Origin: Isoetes taiwanensis
Lineage: Eukaryota > Streptophyta > Lycopodiopsida > Isoetales > Isoetaceae
Reading direction: 5' to 3'
Assembly (NCBI GenBank): GCA_021234155.1
Contig: JAJEKV010000109.1
Span: 342,252-406,251, forward strand
Length of the DNA stretch: 64,000 bases
Each line of letters opens with the position of its first letter. Within the stretch, counting starts at the first letter, position 1. The notes below the pieces were generated by a model. It was given only the letters and a program-made list of their open reading frames with translations, did no database searches and was not told the DNA's origin. This document shows positions 47,290 to 57,506 of the stretch, one piece after another. The position numbers and the translations under genes are program-made.

Positions 47290-48452
47290 GTTGGGCAAAC
47301 GTGTATCACCCATAGCGACCACCTTCTGGAAGTAAATGATATGGCGTTCCAATGCAGCCCGTTGAAGGGGTAGAAGACATGTCTCCTGGAGTAGGATCTG
47401 GTATGGAACTGTGGACTTTACCCCAACGGCTCGTGCCAAGGAGGCTTTCTGCACCTACTCGAGGTCATTCCAGGTGTTGAGAGATATCACCGGACCCCAC
47501 ACTTCTGCCCCATACAAGAGGACCGGCTCAACCAAGGCCCGAAACAATTGTGACTGGTGGCCCCAGGCATACAACTCTGCCTTGTGGCTGTTGTTCTGCA
47601 TAGCATATAGTGCTTTCCAACCCGCCGTGACGCGCAACCTGATGGCAGCATCCCAGTGGGTGGTAGCAGTCGATCCCCAAGTACTTGTAGGTCGAAGCCA
47701 CCTCTACATCTTGTCCCTGGTAAGTGAATGAGTGAAGCCTTGGCTGACGGGATGATGAAACTAGCAACATCCTAGTTTTGGCCAAGTTAACTCGCATGCC
47801 AGTGAATCGGCAAAAAATGTCAAGAGCATCCAGGTGACGTTGCATGTCCTCTGGAGTATAGGCCAGGAGGTTGACATCGTCAGCATATATGAGTTGCCAG
47901 ATTGTGTGATGCATGAGATGGGCGCCCGCACCTCCATGCTCAGAGAGCCAATCTTCTAGCTGGTCAATGTATAGGCCAAAGAGTGTGGGGGAGAGGGGGC
48001 AACCCTGACGCACTCCAATACTACTGATTACCGGCTATCCTGACGATGTGATACGGCCTGAGCATGCCTCGTATAGCCTATATATTGTATTCTACAAGTC
48101 AAGGGGGGTCCCCAGCTGCCGCAGTCTGTCCCATAACTTGTCCCGGGTCAATGTGTCAAAAGCTTTTGCGAAATCCACGAAACAACAGTACAAGTTTTGT
48201 CGGTGATTCCTGCTATCCTCAATCAATGTGCGCAGAGTGAAGATATGATCAATGGTAGAATGCCTGGGCCAAAAGCCTGCCTGTGTGAGAGCTCGCACAT
48301 CTGCCTCCTCTGCCCATATTGTCAGCCGCTGCTCAAGGATGCCAGCCAACAGTTTTGCAAAGAGAGAGCTGACCATAATAGTATGATAGTTTGCCGGGCA
48401 TTGAGGGTCCCCTGCCTTTCCTATTCTGGCACCATTTTCCATTCATGAAGAC
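47290..48452 (-). pseudogene. LINE reverse transcriptase core
   Basis: Minus-strand order: PANYHTIMVSSLFAKLLAGIL and TQAGFWPRHSTIDHIFTLRTL, then FVDFAKAFDTLTRDKLW (48442-48092). After a short break come MRQGCPLSPTLFGLYID, the catalytic YADDVNLLAYT, MRVNLAKTRMLLVSSS and STYKYLGI (48013 to about 47680). The thumb/connection follows (LLYGAEVWGP, then QKASLARAVGVKSTVPYQ) down to 47290. Three or so frameshifts. It supplies first-strand synthesis at the nicked target in LINEs. It is interrupted by E3 at its C-terminal side and by the 48453-60230 block on its N-terminal side. Confidence 0.85.
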
Positions 48453-48621
48453 CTCAAGAAAACCTTATATTATCTCAGGAACAGGATATGCATTGATTTG
48501 GCATTCACTTTCATATATTTGCACTTTTCAGAGCTTTTATGCTGCATTCTAAGAAGCTCTGATATTTCAGAACAGGATAATTCAGATTCAGATGTCAGGA
48601 GAAGTTTTTAACAGGTTTCAA

Positions 48622-48682
48622 GGCTGGGGGACCAGCCATTTTTTCTTTTGGGCAAAGATGTTGCCCCTTGAAGTGGCAACAT
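48622..48682 (+). other. Twin hairpins (second locus)
   Basis: ggctgggggaccagcc (48622-48637) is a 6-bp stem with a GGGA loop. A 20-nt linker follows, then atgttgcc...ggcaacat (48658-48682), an 8-bp stem with a 9-nt loop. Same order and spacing as 34148-34205. Confidence 0.7.
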
Positions 48683-49916
48683 GAAGAAGAGATGAAGATA
48701 TGAAGAAAATTCTAAGTATTGGAGGAGCTATTAAGGAAAAGTATCAGGCTGAAAGAGAATCTAGGCCAGGTGAGTACCCCTGCCAAATCCTCTAGCCAAA
48801 ACTAGCCATCCTTGATTTTTCCCAAATTGTTTGAGCCTATCTCCTATTTTTCCTTGAATTTCCCCTATCGCTAGCCAAATATGCTTCTAAAGATGCCTAA
48901 AAATCCAAAAATGCCAAAAAATCTATACCTTTGCCAAGTGGCATCCTAGTCATCATCCTAAAGTGCCAAAGATGTCAAAAAGTCAAGTGAAAGTCAAAAT
49001 GGAAAGCCAAAAGGCACACTTTCTAAAAAATACCCTTGCCACGTCATCAAAAGTCAAAATGCCACCTAGGATGGCCACCTTGCTCAAAAAAAATGCTTTG
49101 TCGTCCAACTTTGGTTATATCTTTGCCACTTGGGCCAAAATCATGCCACCTCATCAAAAATATCAAGGGGCATTTGAAATCTTGAAATTTCACTTAGGCA
49201 AAAGGCCATGTTTGACTTTTCCACATCATCTTTGCCTTTGCCTAGTCACTAGGGCCATGGCCACATCATTCACCACTTTGCCACCTCACTAAGTCAAGAA
49301 AGAAGACACTCCATTGTTTTGACCATTTCACTATGCCAAGTCATCATTTCATCATGTCACCATCTATTGCCCAGTCACCATTGATTCACCTTTTTTTAGC
49401 CAAAAAATCAAAGTGCCATTTTCCAAAATTTGACCACATCATCTTGTAGCCCCAATGAAAATATGCCACCTGGCACAAAAAATTTCCAAAAAAGACCCTA
49501 TATAGACCTTTAAATTCCACTTCTTGGGAATCGTGCCCTTTAAAAAAATATAAAAAATTGTCCTATTCTACCCACCCCCTGACCTAGATTCCTTTCCAGC
49601 CAATCACCCCCCTCCACGTGGCTCACCCGGGCGTGTGGGGCGGTGGAGGTACCGAATCCCACGTGGGCAAGACACGTCAATTTACAAGTTTGCGTGGATC
49701 GGGCTATATATCCCCTGGGCTGACTTTTCGATTTCGGCCTGTGGGATATATCCATTGAAGAAAATTCTGCCAAGATCCATTAGGGTTCTATGATTCTCAG
49801 CTTCCCGCGCAATTTGAGTGATGCAGAGCAGTTCGCCTGATCATAACCGACTTCTGGAACCAATCGAATCATGAAGAAGATGCCGAATTAATAGAGATCA
49901 TGCCAAGAACAGAATA

Positions 49917-50156
49917 TTGCCTATTTTTGGAAAAAAAGAGTTCATAGCCATATACAGACAAATCGGAGCTTTAATTACCCTGACACAGGTCTATAAAGAC
50001 GATCCGAGCCGTATTCCACAGGGAGAGAGGAGATTTTTGATTAGAAACCCGCCCTTGTTCTTGAAAGCCAAGATTCTTGAAGTTCTGATACAAATTCTAT
50101 TTCAGAGTGATCGAATGGATTACCTGACAGTGTATTATGTTCCTAAGATAATCTGA
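49917..50156 (+). CDS. Short open frame in the second LTR-like copy
   Basis: 79 codons, with a hydrophobic and charged C-terminal half (LKAKILEVLIQILF). No domain is recognised. It is positionally equivalent to the frame at 35581-35826. It could be a chance frame. Confidence 0.2.
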   Translation: MPIFGKKEFIAIYRQIGALITLTQVYKDDPSRIPQGERRFLIRNPPLFLKAKILEVLIQILFQSDRMDYLTVYYVPKII

Positions 50157-50350
50157 GAAAAGTTTTCTTGAGCAATTCATGGCGTTTTCCTTTTCTTCAA
50201 TCGATTTCTGAGTTTTTTAATCAAAAAATTAGGGTTTTCCCATTTTTTACGTGCCAGTCCATTTCTGGCGAACTTTGCCACGAATTCCCCATCAATCTTT
50301 ATCAACAAATGAGTTGAAATCAATTCAAGTTTATCGATATCATCTAGATT

Positions 50351-50830
50351 TAGCTAAATTGATAGCTATCCTACCGATTTAATTTGTTCAAAAAATTCAT
50401 CTGCATTCAAAGGAAGTTTGTCTGCATCCCCAAGTTTTTTCTTCAATCATTTTCACTACTTTGCTGCAGAAAACATCCCAGTTATACACCCGCATTCACA
50501 TATCACCTCATTTCCTCACATTTGCACCTCTTTTCTCATCTTTTCACATCCCCTCACCACATCTTTGGCTCTCTGCACCCTAAACACAGAATTTGGCAAG
50601 TATCTTTTAGGAAATCCCACAATTTAGAGATTTGTGCATCACAGTTTTTGCAAGGATTCTGTGAAAGGCAACAACAACAGTTGCATCACTATTAGAATCT
50701 TGCCATAGTTCTGTCCTGGAACGGCTTCCTCCTGGAGCTCCAAACACAAAGCTTCCACCTGAAAGTAGCGGTGAGGAACATTTAAAAGACAAAGCCAATT
50801 TTATGCATGCAACAAAGAAATGTAAATGAA
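50351..50830. other. No gene recognised
   Basis: C/T-rich sequence, then a stretch on the minus strand (about 50770-50690) with an acceptor-like cag before EALCLELQEEAVPGQNYGKI. That piece could be a lone exon of an unidentified host gene, or chance. Confidence 0.25.
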
Positions 50831-51758
50831 GACAATCAAATTAGTTGCCATATCCGCCAAGCCAAGACGACCTTAAGAAGGCTAACCATGACAAATGCTA
50901 TATGCTAGCCATTCCAACACTCCATCATTAGGTGCAGCTTCCATATAGCCCTTTTGTAGAAGGAGCAGCCATGCATAATAAAGTATCAGGAAATGTTCAT
51001 GTTCTAGAGATAGTATGTATTCCAAGTATAAATGCACATAGCATATATTTTATGAGTTTAATCGGCTCTGATCTACCTTTTTCCTCCGTTCAGCAAATGG
51101 AAGGCCCCATATTTTAATATCACAACTATTTGCACATTGTCAGGTATCAAAAATACCATGAATTATAAGGACCAAACTTGGTCTCAATAAGAATAAGTAA
51201 AATATCAAAATTTTACCTTGAAGGAATTAGAATCTCGTTCCACTCAGCCGACTTTTTACTTTGCATATACAATTTAAGTACATTATTCATTCATCTAAAA
51301 AGTCCATGTTTTTAAGTTTATAAAAAGCTTTAGAATAAGCCAAAACTCTGCAGACAATCAAAATTAGTTGCCATATCTGACCAATTCGCACGGCCTTACG
51401 GAGGCTAACCATGACAAATGCTGTATGCCAGCCATTCCAACACTCCGTCATTAGGTGCAGCTTCCATATAGCCTTTTTGTAGAAGAAGCAGCCATGCATA
51501 ATAAAGCATCAGGAAATGTTCATGTCCTAGAGATAGTATATAGTCTAAGTATAAATGCACATAGCATATATTTTATGAGTTTAATCGGTTATGATCTACC
51601 TTTTCTAATATCACAACTATTTGCACACTGTCAGGTATAAAAAATATCATGAATTATAAGGACCAAACTTGGTTCCAATAAGAATAAGTAAAATATCAAA
51701 ATTTTACCTTGAAGGGATTAGAATCCCGTTCCACTCAGTCGACTTTTTACTTTGTATA
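50831..51758. repeat. Two direct copies of a ~420-bp sequence, 522 bp apart
   Basis: gacaatcaaattagttgcc at 50831 and gacaatcaaaattagttgcc at 51353 start two copies that run to ctttttactttg(c/t)ata at about 51264 and 51758. The copies differ by scattered substitutions and by a small deletion near 51603. The G2 LTR begins directly after the second copy, so G2 inserted at or near its end. Confidence 0.8.
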
Positions 51759-51775
51759 TCAGGGATAGGTTCTGT

Positions 51776-52365
51776 ACTGTTTGGGGTCTGGGTTCGGGAA
51801 CTCTTGCAAGACAGCCCTCTGTGAGGACCCGTGGATCTAACAGGAGAATCCGGGGACTATGTCACGCGGGATTTGCAAGAAAACAATGAAGGGGAAAAGG
51901 AAACAACAAACAATGAGACAACAATGATAAGCTTCCTTGATATCAATGATGGCGATACATGAGCTCTCGCAACCGAGAGAAAACTGAAAATGAGACAAGA
52001 CTCAAAACTCATCTAAAACTCATGTGCTAGCTCTACTCATATATATAGTACAATGGCCTTTGGCCCAATATAGACACTCTGACTGATCTCGGTGCCGACT
52101 CCTGGAAGAAGGCCTGATTTGCAGGAATGCTGGCGGTGCCTCTTGAAGTGCCTAGAATCACGCTGACGCTGACAGGGCGGTGACGGGCCCTCACTTGTCT
52201 GAGCGCCGCCTCTTGTTGACGGACGCAGGCTTTGACTGCGTGGTCTGCTACTTGGTCTTCTGCTGAGCTTTTGACGACTGACACGTGCCTGGTTGTGGAT
52301 CCTTGGACTTGACTTGGTCCGTCGAATGCATGAATAGTCCTGTACAAGGAGGCACAGGACTAACA
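51776..52365 (-). repeat. G2 3' LTR
   Basis: Starts on the minus strand with TGTTAGTCCTGTGCC at 52365, next to a G-rich polypurine tract. It contains a TATA box (minus strand ctatatatatgag, about 52036-52048). Its far end lies near 51760-51780, where the upstream direct repeat stops. No second LTR copy is present to fix the end. Confidence 0.65.
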
Positions 52366-54435
52366 CTCCCCCCCACCAAACAACACTCAGTCTGAAGAAA
52401 AGGAGGAAGTGTCTCTGAGGGCGGGAATCCAGCAGTCTGAAAATGATCCTCACGGGAGTGAGGACGGGCACCATTATGGTAAGTGCCTATGAGATCCTGA
52501 CGTATTTGAAGAGCAACAGGAGTGTTGGACCCAAGGGCAGGATCGGCATCAAGAAGGAAATGAGAGCGCACCATGTCTTCAAGGGCAGCATGGGCGTCAG
52601 AAGAAACAAACTGGCACTCCATGAGTAGGCAGGTCTGGAGACCGAAGGCACTGACGCTGGCATTCGGATTGCAGTGAAAGATGGGACGCTGCCGATTTAA
52701 AGAGCTGACCAGGATGCACTTGAGAGCAGCACAGAAACCAGCTTGACGGTGTACTGAAGGGTCTGGTGAGGTGGCGGCATTCTGCAAAAAGGTGTCAAGA
52801 CCATGAATAGCATCAGCAGCGCGCTGCCAACCACGCTCATTTGCAATATAGATCCAATTTGTAGTGTCATCAAGGGTGGCACCATCCTCCCAATTGGAGC
52901 GGCGGACAAAACGGGGATCCCACCGGAGATCCGTCGAGATCTGAGGCGGAGTCCATCCAGCATGGCCATCCATGACCTTTGTCCAAAAGGGGAGACGCCA
53001 ATCAGAGGTGAGGAACCGGGGGCATGGAGGGACACCCAGGGAAGCATATGGAGAGGGGGCCATGCCCGTGGGCGTGGGCTGCTGAGCCTGCTCCCTGAAT
53101 TGACGGACAAGGTCGGGATCAAGAGCTTTGCACCAATGGTCCCAAACAGAAGCAGGGAGCTGAGAGTATACAGGAGGGCTATCCCAACCCGTGGGGACTG
53201 TCTTGCTATCCAGAAGAGCACGCAGTTGATTGTAACCTGCCAAGTGCTGCATATAAACTTGGGCAAAGGGAAGATCCTCGGGATGTCCAAGATGCTTCCT
53301 TATCTGTTGCAGCGTTTCAGCTTGCCAGAGAGGTAAATGATGAGCAAGCTCAGGCATGTACTCTTGATGAAGAGCGTGTGTCCGATCATGATCAGACAGA
53401 TAGGGGTTGTTATCCAAAAGCAACCATTGAACTGTTGAGTCACCCTGAAAGTTCTGATGTGGCCCATCCCAAAATTTGTCCTGTGTATCAGCCAGATAGA
53501 AGTCATGGAAAATGTACGCCATTGGCTGAACAACTCTGAAGGTGATCAAATCCGGATCGTCACAGTGAATGAGATCAAAGACTAAAAGGGCGCAGAATAA
53601 ACCTTTGTCTTCAATAGAGAGGTCAGGCCAGATCCGAAGAAAATCTGCAGTGCACAGGGGAACATCAACGGGACCATCAGCCGCACGCCACTTCAGAAGA
53701 AAGAGGTGGCGGCGGGCAACCACATAATCCAGATAACTGGAAGGAATAGGGAAGTCAACAGGCAGGTTGAGAGCAATGGTAACATAGCCTTCAAGTTTGG
53801 TCTGAGCCTCACTGAGATCAATGGCTTGTCAGAGCTGTTGTTCGAGGTCACGGATCCGGTTCTCCTTTTCTAACAGAAGGCGTGACTGGTCACGGACCCG
53901 TTTCTGAGAAGTCGTGGCATGTGAGGAGGATTGCCCAGGAACATTGAGTCGAAGCGTGGCAATCTCAGCGTCATCAAGAATTTTCTGTTTCTGAGCCTCC
54001 GTAAGCTGTTCTTGGAGAGATGTGAGCTGAGAGGTCTGCGTGGAAAGCTGAGCTTCCAAAGAAGCAATTTGAGCGTCACGCACTGTAAGGTCTTGGGCTT
54101 GAGTGTTGTAATGCCTAGAGAGCTCAGATATGGCCGCGGTCCAGCTTGGCAATGTCTTTATCCTTGTCAACCAAGAGAGTCTCTCGTGCCTTGACCTGCT
54201 CCAATAATTCCTGAATGGTGGTCTGCAATTGAGCCTGCTGATCGGCCAACAGACTATTCTGATTGTGGGCAGCCTTTAGATCCTCACGGGCCTGTAAAAA
54301 AACCTCGTGCTTGGCTTGAAGCTGGGTCTCCAGAGTATGAACTTGCGTGGTAGCAGCTTGAAGGTCTCGGTGAAGGCGTCGAGGCCTCGGGGCCGTTTGA
54401 ACCCCATTCATGAGAGCTTCACGGGATTCTTGTAA
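52248..54435 (-). pseudogene. G2 extra 3' ORF: coiled-coil middle and C-terminal part
   Basis: After a frameshift near 54435 the frame at 54411-54124 continues as a heptad-rich coiled coil (LETQLQAKHEVFLQAREDLK). A second frameshift near 54145 leads to 54170-53829, again coiled coil (IASLEAQLSTQTSQLTSLQE). A single in-frame TGA (53831-53829) separates it from 53828-52248. That last part is a 491-codon globular, Trp- and His-rich stretch (from 53723: VARRHLFLLKWRAADG) with no domain I recognise and no membrane segment. The frame runs through the polypurine tract into the LTR. Three lesions in about 1,100 codons suggest a recently functional gene. Confidence 0.65.
52366..52377 (-). promoter_or_regulatory. 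G2 polypurine tract
   Basis: Minus strand ggtgggggggag directly precedes the LTR start TGTTAG. This is the plus-strand priming site in LTR elements. Confidence 0.75.
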
Positions 54436-55361
54436 CTTGAGAGCAAAGAATTTTGAACATCCTCACGATATTGATACAAAAGCTGGCGAGGGTGCGGAGG
54501 TGGTGGAGCCTGCTGTTGCCTTGTTTGTGATGTTTGTGAGACATGTTGAGAACTGGAGGGCCTTGTTTCTGTAGAGGAGGAGGAGACAGTGACATGCGTG
54601 GTGTTAAGTTGGACATGACCAGAAGAAGAAGGGCGTGAAGGGCCAACTGGTTGATTTTGAGGAAGGGACTGCTGAGTGGAAGCATGAGAATCAGAAGGTG
54701 ATGGAGGAAAGTAATGACGGGTGATGGCTTGAAGATGGCCACCCACGGAAACTTCAGAAATGGAGGAGGGGGCAGCCCTAATACGGTCGACTTCTTGAAG
54801 AAGGCGGTAAAACAACAGCTGGGCCCAATCAACGTGGTGGTTGGAGCGGATAGCAGTGATCACCAAATTATAGAAAGGCTTATTGATATGGGTCTTCTTG
54901 ATAGAATACCCAAGGAACTTGCGCCACAGAAACTTAACAAAAGTGTCATGGGACTTGGCAATATTTGTCAGGCGATGCATGTTCGCTTGATAAGCAGGAG
55001 CACCGAACTCAGTGACATCGAGATCCTGTAAGGTAGCCCAAGATAAACAAGGGGTTTGCAAAGGAATATGGAATACCTCAGAAATCAGGGGCTGGGTCAG
55101 CAAAATGGTGGTGCCATCGACCACAGTAGCGTATCCATTCGGGCTGTTGACGATGTGAGCGATGAACTGCTTCAATTGGTCTGGATTTAGAGCCGGGAGT
55201 TCCATTTGTGAGAATGCATAAAGCTTCTGGCGTTCCGCGACTTCACGACTTGGGCCAACAAGGGCTTCACGAAAAGTAGGCGTCAAGAAAGATACTGACT
55301 CAAAAAGAGTCGGTTCCCTGGGAGCAGTAGCATGAAGTGTAGGAAATTTGGGTGCAGCCAT
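54408..55361 (-). CDS. G2 extra 3' ORF: N-terminal domain
   Basis: Start chosen at ATG 55361 (MAAPKFPTLHATAPREP); the frame is open upstream to 55586. About 317 codons. The first ~190 residues resemble the N-terminal domain of plant retrotransposon-encoded proteins annotated as putative plant transposon protein: LNPDQLKQFIAHIVNSPNG, then TTILLTQPLISEVFHIPLQ, KFLWRKFLGYSIKKTHINK. A Ser/Gln/Pro-rich linker follows (about residues 200-300), leading to the coiled coil in another frame. Function is unknown; a structural (gag-like or env-replacing) role is only a guess. It starts about 940 bp after the integrase stop on the same strand. Confidence 0.6.
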   Translation of the reverse strand: MAAPKFPTLHATAPREPTLFESVSFLTPTFREALVGPSREVAERQKLYAFSQMELPALNPDQLKQFIAHIVNSPNGYATVVDGTTILLTQPLISEVFHIPLQTPCLSWATLQDLDVTEFGAPAYQANMHRLTNIAKSHDTFVKFLWRKFLGYSIKKTHINKPFYNLVITAIRSNHHVDWAQLLFYRLLQEVDRIRAAPSSISEVSVGGHLQAITRHYFPPSPSDSHASTQQSLPQNQPVGPSRPSSSGHVQLNTTHVTVSSSSTETRPSSSQHVSQTSQTRQQQAPPPPHPRQLLYQYREDVQNSLLSSYKNPVKLS

Positions 55362-55823
55362 GGCAAAGAGCTTCGGAAAAGAACGGTGATGCAAAGGCAG
55401 AGAGCGGAGAACAGAAGACGAAGGCGCAGATAGACGAAAAGGTTTAGGGCGCGCAAATGGAGGCGAAGGGGCATTATGAGGGCAAAACAGCAACCTTGGA
55501 TGATGCCAGGTGGCGATATTAGATGCTAAGGAGGCGATTGAAAGGCAGAATTTTGGTAAGTCCCCAAACAGTAAAGGGAGAAGCAAGGAACGGTGGAGAT
55601 GAGATGTGAGAGAATGATCAGATGTGACAGCTGGCGAAAGGACTCACATTAATGTTCGACGGGCGTGAAAAGAAGGAATGTCATTTAATGCTGGCAACTC
55701 GAAGTGGGATATCATTAAAACGAAGGTGTCAGAAGGTACCATGACTAGATATGCGGCGGGAGAAAAGATTCTCTTTTTAGAAACAGCCTTGCATTGCAAA
55801 CACGTTGGCGAATTTTCTGATTG

Positions 55824-55862
55824 GTCCACGTGGACAGGGAGGTCCGCGGTTGGCTATATAAG
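55824..55862 (+). promoter_or_regulatory. G-box palindrome plus TATA box for the antisense ORF
   Basis: gtccacgtggac (55824-55835) is a perfect 12-bp palindrome with the plant G-box CACGTG at its centre, preceded by attgg (reversed CCAAT, 55819-55823). ctatataag (55854-55862) is a strong TATA box 19 bp downstream. A start about 30 bp after the TATA would lie just upstream of the ATG at 55892, giving a very short leader. Confidence 0.55.
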
Positions 55863-55891
55863 ACGAACAGGGAGCGAAGCGAAGACATCCG

Positions 55892-56158
55892 ATGGCGCTC
55901 AGTATGTCGGCTGCTGGTTTGCATGACAAATGCACTATGCCTTCCAACTGCCTGGAGTGGATTACTTGTAAAATGGACTGTCTGGACCTCTGGCAGTGCC
56001 ACAACCGTGGCCTGGCCATGGACGGGTGGTGTGCCGGGATGGCTGAGCATCCCGATCCTCATACCAACGGGATGGAGGTGATTCTGCACCTGCGCTGGGA
56101 CCCTGAGCAGAATTACTACCACATCCTGCGTATCACCTCTGCTCCGAACCCGGAGTAG
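55892..56158 (+). CDS. Antisense Cys/Trp-rich 88-codon ORF of G2
   Basis: Runs opposite to the retrotransposon genes, between integrase and the extra 3' ORF. It encodes 88 residues with six cysteines in the first half (C14, C20, C26, C30, C36, C47), several Trp, and a C-terminal half with HLRWDP and YYHILRI. Codons are rich in G/C at the third position and there is no stop until tag at 56156. It has a G-box and TATA upstream and hairpins and U-rich sequence downstream. No family is recognised. The cysteine spacing could bind zinc. Antisense genes in this position are known from maize Grande1 (gene23, function unknown). Alternative ATG at codon 5. Whether it is expressed is unknown. Confidence 0.55.
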   Translation: MALSMSAAGLHDKCTMPSNCLEWITCKMDCLDLWQCHNRGLAMDGWCAGMAEHPDPHTNGMEVILHLRWDPEQNYYHILRITSAPNPE

Positions 56159-56188
56159 AGGAGTTTTCTTCTTAGGACTTAGTAGATA

Positions 56189-56251
56189 GGGCTCTGAGCC
56201 CGTTTTTGTATATAGGGCAGTGCCCATAGCGGAAATAGCTGGGCTGTGCCC
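56189..56251 (+). repeat. Ladder of three hairpins at 26-nt spacing
   Basis: gggctctgagccc (56189-56201), gggcagtgccc (56215-56225) and gggctgtgccc (56241-56251) start exactly 26 nt apart. They lie 30-95 nt after the antisense ORF stop and just beyond the integrase stop on the other strand. tttttgtata (56203-56212) and ttttgtaaaaatttc (near 56256) resemble plant polyadenylation elements for the plus-strand transcript. Confidence 0.6.
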
Positions 56252-56297
56252 ACATTTTGTAAAAATTTCACCTATATAATATAAATATGCCGCTGGT

Positions 56298-57506
56298 TTA
56301 GTCACTATCTGTTGTGTCTTTGTCTGGAACAGCATCTGGTGGATGATTTTCACTTTCTGTTGTATGAAATTGCTTGAGGCGAAAGCCATTAACCAGTGTA
56401 GGTAATGGAGTTCCATCTAACTCAGCCAGCTGGAAAACGCTGGGTTGCACCACTTGAACAATTTGATAAGGGCCAAGCCATCGAAACTTTAGCTTACCCG
56501 AAAAATTTTTGTAACGAGAATCATAAAGAAGAACCAAATCTCCTTCTTTGAATGTTTTTGTCTTCAGACGTTTGTCATGTAAAGATTTTTGCAACTGTTG
56601 TCCATGAAGAACACGAATGTAAGCATCCCGTCTAAGTTCATCCAACTGTTCCAATTGATAAACCCTTTCTTTGAGTGCAGCAGGCGGATTATGGGCTGTA
56701 GCCAGTTGAAAACGGAGAGTTGGAAGTATGTATTCAAAAGGCATGAGAGCTTCTTGACCATAAACCAATTTGAAAGGAGTGTGACCAGTAGCAATTTTGA
56801 AACAAGTATTGTAAGCCCAAAGAACTGTAGGAAGTTTGGTTTGCCAATCAGTGCGAGAAGCGTCACAAATTTTCTTGAGAATGGTGACCAGAGTTTTGTT
56901 GGTGCTTTCAGCCAAATCGTTCCCTTGAGGATAGTAAGGTGTGCTCTTATGATGATGGATCAGTAGATAATCCGTTAGCTCCTTGATGGTATGATTGATA
57001 AAATGGACACCTCGATCACTGACCAGCTCCGTGGGGCAGCCAAAACGCGTGATGATTTGCTGATAGATGACCTTGGCTGTGCTTGCCGCAGTGTTGTCGG
57101 GAAGTGCACAAGCTTCCGCCCATTTGGTAGCGTAGTCAGTGAGAACCAGAATGTAGCGGGCACGGGTGTGCCGCGCAGGAGGATCTATGGGTCCCACAAA
57201 ATCCATCCCCCATTTGCTGAAGGGAAGTGGCGTGGCAATCGGCGTCAAGGGAAGAGCGTCACGGGCCGTGGGCCATCCCACACGCTGGCAAGCATCACAC
57301 GTGCGGGCGTGGGCGTGAGCGTCTTTGAAGAGCGTGGGCGAAAAATAACCAGCAAGAAGGATTTTGCGTGCCGTGGTGTCACCATGAAAATGACCACCAC
57401 CGAGCCCTTCATGGGCTTCTCGGACAATATCTGGGACCTCATGAGGGAGAACACAACGTCGAAGAATGGTATCCTTACCCTTTTTGTAAAGATGGCCTGC
57501 AACCAT
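56298..57506 (-). CDS. G2 integrase (open reading frame)
   Basis: 402 codons without a break. HHCC zinc finger: H32, H39, C70, C73 (HEGLGGGH...CDAC). Catalytic core: D102 in MDFVGPI, D164 in LVSDRG and E200 in QGNDLAES, the D-35-E spacing being exact. VLTDYATKWAEA, LWAYNTCFKIATGHTPFKLVYG and a C-terminal SH3-like region (GDLVLLYDSRYKNFSGKLKF, WLGPYQIVQV) follow. It inserts element cDNA into the genome. The start is arbitrary, since the protein is cut from a polyprotein; the true N-terminus joins RNase H. No chromodomain at the end (NGFRLKQFH then acidic tail). The most intact retroelement gene in the window. Confidence 0.9.
   Translation of the reverse strand: MVAGHLYKKGKDTILRRCVLPHEVPDIVREAHEGLGGGHFHGDTTARKILLAGYFSPTLFKDAHAHARTCDACQRVGWPTARDALPLTPIATPLPFSKWGMDFVGPIDPPARHTRARYILVLTDYATKWAEACALPDNTAASTAKVIYQQIITRFGCPTELVSDRGVHFINHTIKELTDYLLIHHHKSTPYYPQGNDLAESTNKTLVTILKKICDASRTDWQTKLPTVLWAYNTCFKIATGHTPFKLVYGQEALMPFEYILPTLRFQLATAHNPPAALKERVYQLEQLDELRRDAYIRVLHGQQLQKSLHDKRLKTKTFKEGDLVLLYDSRYKNFSGKLKFRWLGPYQIVQVVQPSVFQLAELDGTPLPTLVNGFRLKQFHTTESENHPPDAVPDKDTTDSD

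Larger units (their letters stand above)
48453..50350 (+). repeat. LTR-like fragment of the E1 gypsy family
   Basis: Collinear with 34148-35880. It has twin hairpins (48622-48682), a gcc/aaa/cat-rich zone with gtcaaaatgcca words (48880-49450), gggaatcgtgcc (49528), a ccaatcacccc...gcgtgtggggcgg...ggtacc block (49598-49652), a TATA box (49704-49710), gcctgtgggatat (49738) and a short open frame (49917-50156). It begins exactly where the LINE sequence stops (48452/48453). No TG start, primer site or gag is seen, so it is a truncated piece. Confidence 0.5.

Noticed and set aside
52803-53336. 177-codon plus-strand frame opposite the G2 extra ORF
   Set aside because: Shadow of the 491-codon minus-strand frame; no promoter-like sequence or domain.
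55745-56416. 223-codon minus-strand frame overlapping the antisense ORF
   Set aside because: Low-complexity Ser/Thr/His-rich translation. It overlaps the integrase end in another frame, and the plus-strand ORF has clearer codon bias and a promoter.
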